Shown: positions 18,061 to 25,869 of the stretch, piece by piece
Numbering within the stretch: the first letter of the stretch is position 1
How the letters are laid out: every line of letters begins with the position of its first letter
From: an uncultured Sedimentitalea sp.
GTDB lineage: Bacteria > Pseudomonadota > Alphaproteobacteria > Rhodobacterales > Rhodobacteraceae
Direction of reading: 5' to 3'
DNA length: 64,000 bases
Assembly: GCA_947504115.1 (NCBI GenBank)
Contig: CANNGH010000001.1
Span: 682,001 to 746,000 of the forward strand
Position numbers and translations under genes: made by a program
The notes under the pieces: model-generated
What the model was told of the DNA's origin: nothing
What the model saw: the letters and a program-made list of their open reading frames with translations, nothing else
Databases searched by the model: none

Positions 18061-18842
18061 CGCCCCTTCCAGACCGGATCGCGTTTTTCGGCGAAGGCCC
18101 GCGCGCCCTCAAGCTGATCCTCGGAGGAATAAAGCACATCGACGCTGCGCAGCTGCCGTTTTGTGATCCGGTTCATGGCGTCCTGAAACCGTGAATCCTC
18201 GGCATCCCGGACGATCTCCTTGATCGCGGCATAAACCAGCGGCGGCCCCGAGGCCAGGAGCCGGGCCAGTTCCCATGCCCGGTCCATCAATTGTCCGGCG
18301 GGGACGATTTCATTGACCAACCCCCAGCGATGCGCCTCCTGCGCATCGAACCAGCGCCCGGTCAGCAGCAATTCCATCGCGATATGATAGGGAATGCGCT
18401 TGGGCAGCTTGACGCTGGCCGCATCCGCGACCGTGCCCGAGCGGATTTCCGGCAGCGCGAATGTGGCGTGATCGGCGGCCAGGATCATGTCCCCACTCAG
18501 CGCCAGTTCCAGCCCGCCGCCGCAGGCGATGCCGTTGACCGCGGCGATCACCGGCTTGTTCATGTCGCGCAGTTCCTGCAACCCGCCAAAGCCGCCGACG
18601 CCGTAATCGCCATCGACGGCGTCGCCACCCGCTGCGGCCTTCAGATCCCATCCGGGGCAAAAGAACTTGTCGCCCCCTCCGGTCAGGATCGCCACGCGCA
18701 GATCGGGATCGTCGCGGAAATCACGGAACACCTCGCCCATGAGATGACTGGTTTTGAGGTCGATGGCATTGGCCTTGGGCCGGTCCAGCGTGACCAGCAG
18801 AATGGCGCCATCGCGTTCGGTTTTGACAGGGGATTGGCTCAT
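18057..18842 (-). CDS. Enoyl-CoA hydratase/isomerase, carnitinyl-CoA dehydratase-like
   Basis: This 261-residue crotonase-fold protein has an oxyanion-hole region FFCPGWDLKAAA and the core NGIACGGGLELAL. A glutamate at the usual first catalytic position is seen in FALPEIRSGTVAD. GWDLK followed by a glycine-rich insert and PEIRSG recalls CaiD-type dehydratases. It starts 3 bp after the ADP-forming CoA ligase stop, and an acyl-CoA dehydrogenase lies upstream. A pathway for a carnitine-like or unusual acid is plausible but not proven. Confidence 0.8.
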   Translation of the reverse strand: MSQSPVKTERDGAILLVTLDRPKANAIDLKTSHLMGEVFRDFRDDPDLRVAILTGGGDKFFCPGWDLKAAAGGDAVDGDYGVGGFGGLQELRDMNKPVIAAVNGIACGGGLELALSGDMILAADHATFALPEIRSGTVADAASVKLPKRIPYHIAMELLLTGRWFDAQEAHRWGLVNEIVPAGQLMDRAWELARLLASGPPLVYAAIKEIVRDAEDSRFQDAMNRITKRQLRSVDVLYSSEDQLEGARAFAEKRDPVWKGR

Positions 18843-18845
18843 GGA

Positions 18846-20858
18846 TCAGGCCTTTCGGATCAGGGCGTCGACCGCAACCGCCGTGTCGGGGGTGCAGATC
18901 AGCGGATTGATTTCAACTTCGGTGACTGTTTGCGCATTTGCAATCACATAGGACTGGACGGCCGCAACGGCGTCCAGAATCGCCGGAATGTGCGCGCCTT
19001 GCTTGCCGCGATATCCGGTCAGCAGCGGCGCGCAGCGCAGCCGCATCAGCGCGGCTTCGACCTGATCCGGTGCGCTGGGCACCAGAAGCGATACGGTATC
19101 GCGCAGAATTTCCGTCAATATACCGCCGGCGCCAAGCGTCAGGACGAAACCGTGCGCCGGATCGCGGGTCACACCGATCAGCAATTCGGCAACGCCATCG
19201 GGCGTCATTTCCTCGATCAGAAAGCGTTCGGCCCCGATTTCGGCCGCGGCGGTTTCGATCTGCGCCGGGTCCAGCCCCAGACGGACCGCGCCATGCTCGG
19301 ATTTATGCGCCAGTCCGACACCTTTCAACACCAAAGGCGGCGTCAGATCGGCGGCGGCGCGCGCAGCGGCATCAGGATCGTCGGCGGTGCAGCCCAGCGG
19401 AATTGTCAGCCCGTGGCGGGCAAGCGCCGCCTTGGCCGCGGGCTCGTCCAGCATCCGCGTCGCCTCGGCGCGACCGGGCAGCAGCAGCGGGTCGGTATCG
19501 ACGGCAACCGGCGTCGCCGCGGCGCGAACGGCGGTCAGGGCTTCGGCCAGCCCGGCGAGCGGCACCACGCCGTTCTCCATCAACTGCCCTGCAATATCTT
19601 CGGGCATCAGTTCGGGCAGGGTGGCGACGATTGCAAAGGGCGCGCCGGTGCGGGCACGCGCGCCGATCGCGGCGCGTGTGGCACAGGTCCAGTCGCTGGC
19701 ATCGGTATGGGGGTAGTCGACAATCGACAGGGTCAGGGCGATCTCCGGCCCGGTCATGGCAGCCCATGTGCGTGTCATCGCCTCGGTGTCGCGCCAGATA
19801 TAGGTGTGGTAATCCAGCGGGTTGGCCAGCGCGACCATCGGCCCGAGCGCCTGCTGCAACGCGTGCTTCCGGGCGCCATCCAATGGGGGAAAGCTCAGCC
19901 CCCGGTTCTGGGCCAGATCCGCGGTCAGACTGGCCTCGCCGCCGGAGCAACTGATCGATGCGATACGCGTGGACGTCAGACGTCCGGCGCAGTGCAGCAG
20001 TTTCAGCGTTTCGAGGAACTCGGGCAGCGTGTCGACCCGCGCGATGCCAAGCCGGTCCAACAGCGCCTGCGCGCCCGCATCGCTACCGGCAAGCGAGGCT
20101 GTATGCGACACGGTCGCCTGCCGTGCCTGATCCGAACGCCCGACCTTGAGCGCCACCAGCGGAACATCGCGCGTGCGCGCCTTGCGCACCAGCGCCTCCC
20201 ATTCGCGCAGATCGCCGAACCCTTCGACATGCAGGCCGATGGCGGTGACACGGCGATCCTCCAGAAGCGCCATGGCGATCGCCGCCTGGCTGGTCTGGGC
20301 CATGTTGCCGCAGGTTATCATGTACCCGATCGGAAGCGCGCGGCGCTGCATGGTCAGGTTGATCGCGATGTTCGAGGATTGCGTCAGGATCGCGACGCCG
20401 CGTTCCACCGGCACCATTCCGTGCTGGTCCGGCCAGATCGCCACCCTGTCCAGCGCGTTCACGAAGCCATAACAGTTCGGCCCCAGGATCGGCATGTCCC
20501 CGGCAGCCGCGATCAGCGCGGCTTGCAGATCGGCACCCGACGCATCCTCGGCGCGCGCCTCGGTGAAACCCGACGCGAAACAGACCGCCCCGCCCGCGTC
20601 CAGCCGCGCCAGCGTCGCCACCGCCTCGATGGTCGCGCGACGGTTGATGCCGATGAAGGCCGCGTCGATCGGGCCGCCGAAATCCTCCAGCCGGCGCAGC
20701 GCGGGCAGGCCGGCGATCTCCTTGCCCTCGGGATGTACCGGAAAGATCTCGCCCCCATACCCGATACGCCGTGCCGCGCCGATGATCGATGCGCACCACG
20801 CGCCGCCACCGATCACGGCGATGCTGCGCGGGTTCAGCAGGCGGGAAAGGTCACGCAT
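18846..20858 (-). CDS. Acetate-CoA ligase family protein (ADP-forming, fused subunits)
   Basis: The 670-residue protein fuses alpha and beta parts of an NDP-forming acyl-CoA synthetase. Residues about 1-130 are a CoA-binding Rossmann domain (LLNPRSIAVIGGG, VHPEGKEI). Residues 140-450 are succinyl-CoA-ligase-like, with SHTASLAGSD and a CSGGEASL segment. Residues about 460-670 are ATP-grasp (LVLKGVGLAHKSEHGAV, MTPDGVAELLIGV, INPLI). It should activate a carboxylic acid to its CoA ester for the neighbouring hydratase and dehydrogenase. ATG 20858 has GAGGG 8 nt upstream; longer starts would extend into element B. Confidence 0.83.
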   Translation of the reverse strand: MRDLSRLLNPRSIAVIGGGAWCASIIGAARRIGYGGEIFPVHPEGKEIAGLPALRRLEDFGGPIDAAFIGINRRATIEAVATLARLDAGGAVCFASGFTEARAEDASGADLQAALIAAAGDMPILGPNCYGFVNALDRVAIWPDQHGMVPVERGVAILTQSSNIAINLTMQRRALPIGYMITCGNMAQTSQAAIAMALLEDRRVTAIGLHVEGFGDLREWEALVRKARTRDVPLVALKVGRSDQARQATVSHTASLAGSDAGAQALLDRLGIARVDTLPEFLETLKLLHCAGRLTSTRIASISCSGGEASLTADLAQNRGLSFPPLDGARKHALQQALGPMVALANPLDYHTYIWRDTEAMTRTWAAMTGPEIALTLSIVDYPHTDASDWTCATRAAIGARARTGAPFAIVATLPELMPEDIAGQLMENGVVPLAGLAEALTAVRAAATPVAVDTDPLLLPGRAEATRMLDEPAAKAALARHGLTIPLGCTADDPDAAARAAADLTPPLVLKGVGLAHKSEHGAVRLGLDPAQIETAAAEIGAERFLIEEMTPDGVAELLIGVTRDPAHGFVLTLGAGGILTEILRDTVSLLVPSAPDQVEAALMRLRCAPLLTGYRGKQGAHIPAILDAVAAVQSYVIANAQTVTEVEINPLICTPDTAVAVDALIRKA

Positions 20859-20884
20859 GCTGCAGCCCTCGGCGATATGTTTTT

Positions 20885-20920
20885 TCGCCTTCGGCGAGGA
20901 TATTTGAAGCAAGAAGAAAG
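20885..20920 (+). repeat. Copy B of the TATTTG/AAGAAG intergenic element
   Basis: Hairpin TCGCC-TTC-GGCGA, then GGATATTTG, AAGC, AAGAAGAAAG. It points away from the CoA-ligase start (minus strand) and faces copy C 115 bp away. Confidence 0.65.
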
Positions 20921-20993
20921 ACTTTGTTAATCCTCCGCTGCCATCCTGGTCTTGCGGTACAGGCGGGGACGCCGATGGCCGTGCAAGGAGAAC

Positions 20994-21025
20994 GCCCCCT
21001 GCGCCGAACCTCGGTTGCAGGGGGC
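20994..21025. other. Strong 9-bp hairpin between element copies B and C
   Basis: GCCCCCTGC (20994-21002) and GCAGGGGGC (21017-21025) form a perfect stem with a 14-nt loop. It is centred between two inverted copies of the dispersed element in a 249-bp gap with no gene. There is no clear T tract. It could end acyl-CoA dehydrogenase transcripts or be part of a structured RNA. Confidence 0.5.
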
Positions 21026-21035
21026 TGACCTGCCG

Positions 21036-21088
21036 TTCTTCTTGCGAAAAATATCCCCGCCGGAGGCATCGCGCGCGCAGCGAGCGAT
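21036..21088 (-). repeat. Copy C of the TATTTG/AAGAAG intergenic element
   Basis: On the minus strand, 20 nt after the acyl-CoA dehydrogenase stop: near-perfect hairpin ATCGCTCGC-TGC-GCGCGCGAT, then GCC-TCC-GGC, GGGGATATTTTTCG and CAAGAAGAAC. Orientation matches the preceding gene. Confidence 0.7.
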
Positions 21089-21107
21089 TTCATGGCACGC
21101 CGCATCG

Positions 21108-22268
21108 TCACGCTCCCAGCGCGCGCAACAGGTCGCGGCTGATGATGTGGCGCTGGATCTCGCTGGTGCCGTCCCAGATGCGCTCGACACGCGCATCGCG
21201 CCAGAATCGCTCCAGCGGGTAGTCGTCCATCAGTCCCATGCCGCCATGGATCTGGATCGCCGCGTCGGTCACGCGCGCCAGCATTTCAGTGGCGAACAGC
21301 TTGGCCGAGGCGATCTCGCGTTTGGCCGGCAGGTCCTGATCCAGCCGGTCGGCGGCGGCGAGCGTCAGCAGGTCGGCGGCGTCGATCTCGGTGATCATGT
21401 CGGCGATCTGAAAGCTGACGCCTTGGAACTTGCCGATCTTCTGGCCGAACTGCTCGCGCGTCGCGGCGTAATCCAGCGCATAGTCGAATACCCGCCGCGC
21501 CCGGCCCACCGACATGGCCGCAACGGTGATGCGAGTGGCGTAAAGCCAGGTATTCATCACCTCGAACCCGCCATCGACCGCGCCCAGCACCTGCGCATCG
21601 GGCAGGCGGCAATCGTCGAAATCCAGGATCATGTTCTTGTAACCGCGATGGCTGACCGATCTGTATCCGTCGCGCACCGTAAATCCGGGTGTGCCGCGAT
21701 CGACCAGAAAGGCGGTGATGCGCTTTTTCGGACCCTTCGGCGTTTGATCCTCGCCGGTGGCGACGAAGACGATGAAGAAATCCGCGTGATCCGCGCCCGA
21801 GATGAAATGCTTGGTGCCGTTCACCACCCAATCGCCGCCATCGCGCCGTGCCGAGCATTTCATGCCGCGCACGTCCGATCCGGCACCCGGTTCGGTCATC
21901 GCCATCGCGTCCATCCGTTCGCCGCGCACCGCCGGCATCAGGTAACGCTCCACCTGATCGCCCTCGCAGGCCATGAGGATGTTCTGCGGTCGCCCGAAGA
22001 AATGTGTGAGCGCCATCGAGCCGCGCCCCAGCTCACGCTCGACCAGCGCGAATTCCAGATGGCTCAGCCCCGCGCAGCCGACGCTTTCGGGGAAATTGCA
22101 GGCATAGAAGCCCAGTTCGATGGTCTTGCGCTTGATCTCGTCGGCGATCTCCTGCGGCACCTCGCCGGTCCGCTCGACAAGATCCTCGTGCGGATAGATC
22201 TCGCGCTCGACGAAACTGCGCACCGTGGCGGCGATCATTTCCTGTTCTTCGGTCAGTCCGTATTGCAT
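21108..22268 (-). CDS. Acyl-CoA dehydrogenase family protein
   Basis: This 386-residue flavoenzyme has an N-terminal helical domain, the FAD-contact AMTEPGAGSD at about residue 130, WVVNGTKHFISGA and the quinone-fold middle. The C-terminal domain has REQFGQKIGKFQ and QIHGGMGL. It oxidises an acyl-CoA at alpha-beta, passing electrons to ETF. Oddity: the loop usually written YEGTSEIQ, which holds the catalytic Glu in many members, reads WDGTSEIQ here, so Asp replaces Glu. With the ligase and hydratase downstream it probably forms one catabolic set. Confidence 0.88.
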   Translation of the reverse strand: MQYGLTEEQEMIAATVRSFVEREIYPHEDLVERTGEVPQEIADEIKRKTIELGFYACNFPESVGCAGLSHLEFALVERELGRGSMALTHFFGRPQNILMACEGDQVERYLMPAVRGERMDAMAMTEPGAGSDVRGMKCSARRDGGDWVVNGTKHFISGADHADFFIVFVATGEDQTPKGPKKRITAFLVDRGTPGFTVRDGYRSVSHRGYKNMILDFDDCRLPDAQVLGAVDGGFEVMNTWLYATRITVAAMSVGRARRVFDYALDYAATREQFGQKIGKFQGVSFQIADMITEIDAADLLTLAAADRLDQDLPAKREIASAKLFATEMLARVTDAAIQIHGGMGLMDDYPLERFWRDARVERIWDGTSEIQRHIISRDLLRALGA

Positions 22269-22293
22269 CGGTCGGTCCTTGTTGCGTTCGGTG

Positions 22294-23049
22294 TCATTCG
22301 GCGTAATCCGCGCCTTCGGCGTCCAGTATCTCCTTGAGTTCCGACAGGTGGCGGTCGGCCTGGTCGGGATAGGTTTCTAGTTCGCGGGCGGTCTTTTCGG
22401 CCACGTCGTCGGGCAGTACGCGCAGTTTCTGCCCGGTCTGAAGCGCGCGGATATAGGTTTCCGCCGCGCGTTCGAAATAGAACAGCCGATTGAACGTGTC
22501 CGCGACGCCGTCGCCGATGACCATGACACCGTGATTGCCCATGATCATCACCTTGTGCCGCGGATCGCTCAGCAGCGCGGCGCAGCGTTCGCCCTCATCC
22601 TCGAATGCCAGCCCGCCATAGCTGTCATCAATCACATGGCGGTTGAAGAACGTCGCGCAGTTCTGATCGATCGGGGGCAGGCGGCTGTCAGCCAAAGCGG
22701 CCAGCACGGTGGCGAATATCGAATGGACATGCATCGCACAGCGCGCATGTTTGCAATGCCGGTGCAGCTCGCCATGCAGGCCCCAGGCGGTCGGGTCGGG
22801 GGCGTCCGGACCTGACAGGGTGGCGGCGTCGTTGGCATCCACCACGATCAGGTCGCTGGCGCGGATGCGCGAGAAATGCATCTGGTTCGGGTTCATCAGG
22901 AAGCGGCTGCCATCGTCGTTGATCGACAGGCTGAAATGATTTGCGACCGCTTCGTGCAGGTTCAGCCGCGCGGCCCAGCGAAAGGCGGCGGCCAGATCGA
23001 TGCGCTCCTGCCGGTGGTCGGTGCGGTTATGCGCTGCGCTGACGTTCAT
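22294..23049 (-). CDS. Class II aldolase/adducin family protein
   Basis: This 251-residue protein has the class II aldolase fold: NHFSLSIND near residue 39, HGELHRH, the metal-binding MHVHSIF (His-x-His) at about residue 107, and a distal GNHGVMVIGD. Members cleave sugar phosphates or act as decarboxylases or hydrolases; the substrate is unknown. It is divergent from the LysR gene across 100 bp holding a dyad at 23126. It lies 25 bp upstream of the acyl-CoA dehydrogenase, so co-transcription is possible. Confidence 0.83.
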   Translation of the reverse strand: MNVSAAHNRTDHRQERIDLAAAFRWAARLNLHEAVANHFSLSINDDGSRFLMNPNQMHFSRIRASDLIVVDANDAATLSGPDAPDPTAWGLHGELHRHCKHARCAMHVHSIFATVLAALADSRLPPIDQNCATFFNRHVIDDSYGGLAFEDEGERCAALLSDPRHKVMIMGNHGVMVIGDGVADTFNRLFYFERAAETYIRALQTGQKLRVLPDDVAEKTARELETYPDQADRHLSELKEILDAEGADYAE

Positions 23050-23125
23050 CTTCTTTTCCCCCGGTTGCGGCAGGATGGTGCCAATGCCGGCGGGGTTTGG
23101 CCAACGAAAAAATCCGGGCTTTGTG

Positions 23126-23140
23126 ATAAGTCCAGCTTAT
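23126..23140. promoter_or_regulatory. LysR-type dyad (T-N11-A) in the aldolase/LysR divergent promoter
   Basis: ATAAG-TCCAG-CTTAT: 5-bp perfect arms with a 5-bp centre, AT-rich in a GC-rich setting, 10 bp before the LysR ATG and about 77 bp before the aldolase start. This matches the short dyads bound by GcvA-like LysR proteins. The position suggests autoregulation and control of the divergent gene. Confidence 0.6.
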
Positions 23141-23149
23141 GACAGTCTG

Positions 23150-24070
23150 ATGCACATGCATGCTCCGCTCCCTCCGCTCGGCTGGCTGCGCACGTTCGAG
23201 GCGGCGGCGCGGCACCTGTCCTTTACAGGCGCGGCGCGCGATCTGAACATGACGCAAAGCGCGGTCAGCCAGCAGATCAAGGCGCTTGAGGGGCATCTGG
23301 GCCGCCCGCTGTTCCACCGTCGCCCGCGCGCGCTGGAACTGACCGAGGCTGGCATCACCTATCTGCCCGTGGTCCGCGAGGCGTTCCGCACCCTGATGCG
23401 CGGCACCCGTGCGGTGACCGGCAATGCCGGGGACGTGGTGCAGGTGCAGGCCAATCTCAGCTTTGCGGTGCATTGGCTGGCGCCCCGGCTGGCCGGTTTC
23501 CATGCCGCCCATCCCGAGGTGCGGCTGAACCTGTCCACCGGATTGTGGGAGCCGCGCGAGATGGCCGAGGGCGTGGACCTGGAAATCCGCTATTCGCTGC
23601 GCCCGTCCGACACGGTGCGCGCCGAATTGCTGCGCCGCGATCATTATTACCCGGTCAGTGCGCCGGATTATCCCGTCGCCTTGAGCGATCTGGCGATGCA
23701 GCCGCTATACGATTGCACCAACCTGCTGTGCAACTGGGCCGCCTGGGCCGAGGATCAGGGGCTGCCGTGGAACGCGCCGCCGATCACCTATGCCACGACC
23801 TTTACCGTGACCCTTGCCATCGCCAAGGCGGGGGGCGGGCTGGCGCTGGCACATGACGTGATCGCGCGGCGGCTGATCGAGACGGGGCAACTGGTCGCGC
23901 CGTTCGACCACCGCGCGCCGATGCCGGAAGCCTATTACCTGATCCTGTCGCCGCAGGCCGAACATTCGCCGGGCGCGGTGGCGTTTGCGGCGTGGCTGCG
24001 GGCGGAAATGGCCGCCGATACCAGCGGAGGGCTTGCACCCCCGGCCATGTTGGGGACAATGGCGCCATGA
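23150..24070 (+). CDS. LysR-family transcriptional regulator (GcvA-like)
   Basis: This 306-residue regulator has an N-terminal helix-turn-helix (LGWLRTFEAAARHLSFTGAARDLNMTQSAVSQQ region, residues about 10-40, and HLGRPLFHR) and a C-terminal effector domain (residues 95-300). WLAPRLAGF and DLEIRYS are typical of the GcvA branch. ATG 23150 is used since the HTH begins about ten residues later. It overlaps adenine deaminase by 4 bp (ATGA), so it probably governs the ade-amn operon it heads. Confidence 0.88.
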   Translation: MHMHAPLPPLGWLRTFEAAARHLSFTGAARDLNMTQSAVSQQIKALEGHLGRPLFHRRPRALELTEAGITYLPVVREAFRTLMRGTRAVTGNAGDVVQVQANLSFAVHWLAPRLAGFHAAHPEVRLNLSTGLWEPREMAEGVDLEIRYSLRPSDTVRAELLRRDHYYPVSAPDYPVALSDLAMQPLYDCTNLLCNWAAWAEDQGLPWNAPPITYATTFTVTLAIAKAGGGLALAHDVIARRLIETGQLVAPFDHRAPMPEAYYLILSPQAEHSPGAVAFAAWLRAEMAADTSGGLAPPAMLGTMAP

Positions 24071-25869
24071 CACATACCCCTTTGCCTGCATGGCCCGACG
24101 TGGCCGCCGACCTGATCGCCGTTGCCGCCGGATGCGCCCCGGCCGACATGGTCATTCGCGGCGGCGTCTGGGTGAATGTCCACAGCCGCGAAACACTGCC
24201 CGGCCACGACATCGCCATTCGCGCGGGGCGCATCGCCGCCGTTGTGCCCGATGCACTTGCGCGGATCGGGCCGGAGACGCAGGTGATCGAGGCGCGCGGG
24301 CGCTACATGATCCCCGGCCTGTGCGACGCCCATATGCATATCGAAAGCGGCATGCTGATTCCGGCGGAATTCGCCCGCGCGGTGATCCCGCATGGCACCA
24401 CGTCGATGTTCACCGACCCGCACGAGATCGCCAACGTCCTGGGGCTGGAGGGCGTGCGGATGATGCACGACGAGGCGCTGATGCAGCCCATTAACATCTT
24501 CACGCAGATGCCGTCCTGCGCGCCCTCGGCGCCCGGGCTGGAGACCACGGGCCAGGAGATCAGCCCCGAAGACGTGGCCGAGGCGATGACCTGGCCCGGC
24601 ATCATCGGTCTGGGAGAGATGATGAACTTTCCCGGTGTCGCCGCCGCCGACCCGAAGATGCTGGCCGAGATCGCGGCGACGCAACGTGCGGGCAAGACCG
24701 TGGGCGGCCATTACGCCAGCCCGGATCTGGGCGCGGATTTCGCGGCCTATGTCGCGGGCGGCCCCGCCGACGATCACGAGGGCACGCGCGAGGCCGACGC
24801 CATTGCCCGCGTGCGACAGGGCATGCGCGCGATGCTGCGGCTGGGCAGCGCCTGGTATGACGTCGCCGCGCAGATCACCGCGATCACCGAAAAGGGGCTG
24901 GATCCGCGCAATTTCATCCTGTGCACCGATGACAGCCATTCCGGCACGCTGGTGCATGAGGGGCACATGAACCGTGTCGTGCGCCATGCCATCGCCTGTG
25001 GCTGCGATCCGCTGGTGGCGCTGCAGATGGCGACGCTCAACACCGCGACGCATTTCGGGCTGGAGCGCGAGATCGGCAGCCTGACGCCGGGGCGGCGGGC
25101 GGATGTGATCCTGACATCGGACCTGACGACGCTGCCGATCGAGACCGTGATCGCGCGGGGGCGGGTGGTGGCCGAAGACGGCAAATGCCTGGTCGATTGC
25201 CCGCATTACGACTGGCCCGCCAGCGCGCGCGGTACCGTGCATCTGGGGCACGAATTGACCGCCCGCGATTTCGAGGTCAAAGCGCCCGTGGGGGCCGAGA
25301 CGGTGCGCGCCAATGTGATCGGCGTGGTCGAGAACCAGGCGCCGACCCGCGCGCTGACCGCCGAACTGCCGGTGCGGAACGGATGCGTGGAGGGGCAGGG
25401 CGACATCTGCCGGATCGCATTGGTGGAGCGGCACCGCGCGACCGGCAAGGTCGTCAACGGGTTCGTCTCGGGTTTCGGCTATCGGGGCTGCATGGCCATG
25501 GCCTCGACCGTGGCGCATGACAGTCACCACATGATCGTGGTCGGCACCGACCGCGAACAGATGGCGCTGGCCGCGAACCGGCTGGCCGAGGTCGGCGGCG
25601 GCATCACAGTCTGGCGGGATGGGGTGGAACTGGCGCTGGTCGAACTGCCCATCGCAGGGCTGATGTCCGACCGCCCGGCGGCCGAGGTCGCCAAACAGGC
25701 GCAGGGGATGATGCAGGCGATGCGCGATTGCGGCTGCGAATTGAACAACGCCTATATGCAGCATTCGCTGCTGGCGCTGGTCGTGATCCCGGAATTGCGC
25801 ATCTCGGACCTTGGCCTTGTGGATGTGCGCACATTCGAGAGGATTGCGCTGTTGGAGCCGCAGCCATGA
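24067..25869 (+). CDS. ade: Adenine deaminase
   Basis: This 600-residue amidohydrolase converts adenine to hypoxanthine and ammonia. Metal ligands are in GLCDAHMHIESGM at about residue 90, followed by HGTTSMFTDPHEIANV, GLGEMMNFPGV, GHYASPDL and TDDSHSGTLVHEGHM. The C-terminal domain has GFVSGFGYRG. Length fits bacterial Ade (about 590). Both ends overlap neighbours by 4 bp (lysR before, amn after), so the three genes are translationally coupled. Next to AMP nucleosidase this gives a route from AMP to adenine to hypoxanthine. Confidence 0.95.
   Translation: MTHTPLPAWPDVAADLIAVAAGCAPADMVIRGGVWVNVHSRETLPGHDIAIRAGRIAAVVPDALARIGPETQVIEARGRYMIPGLCDAHMHIESGMLIPAEFARAVIPHGTTSMFTDPHEIANVLGLEGVRMMHDEALMQPINIFTQMPSCAPSAPGLETTGQEISPEDVAEAMTWPGIIGLGEMMNFPGVAAADPKMLAEIAATQRAGKTVGGHYASPDLGADFAAYVAGGPADDHEGTREADAIARVRQGMRAMLRLGSAWYDVAAQITAITEKGLDPRNFILCTDDSHSGTLVHEGHMNRVVRHAIACGCDPLVALQMATLNTATHFGLEREIGSLTPGRRADVILTSDLTTLPIETVIARGRVVAEDGKCLVDCPHYDWPASARGTVHLGHELTARDFEVKAPVGAETVRANVIGVVENQAPTRALTAELPVRNGCVEGQGDICRIALVERHRATGKVVNGFVSGFGYRGCMAMASTVAHDSHHMIVVGTDREQMALAANRLAEVGGGITVWRDGVELALVELPIAGLMSDRPAAEVAKQAQGMMQAMRDCGCELNNAYMQHSLLALVVIPELRISDLGLVDVRTFERIALLEPQP

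Noticed and set aside
18291-20930. 879-codon plus-strand open frame opposite the hydratase and CoA ligase
   Set aside because: Shadow frame; both minus-strand genes carry clear family motifs.
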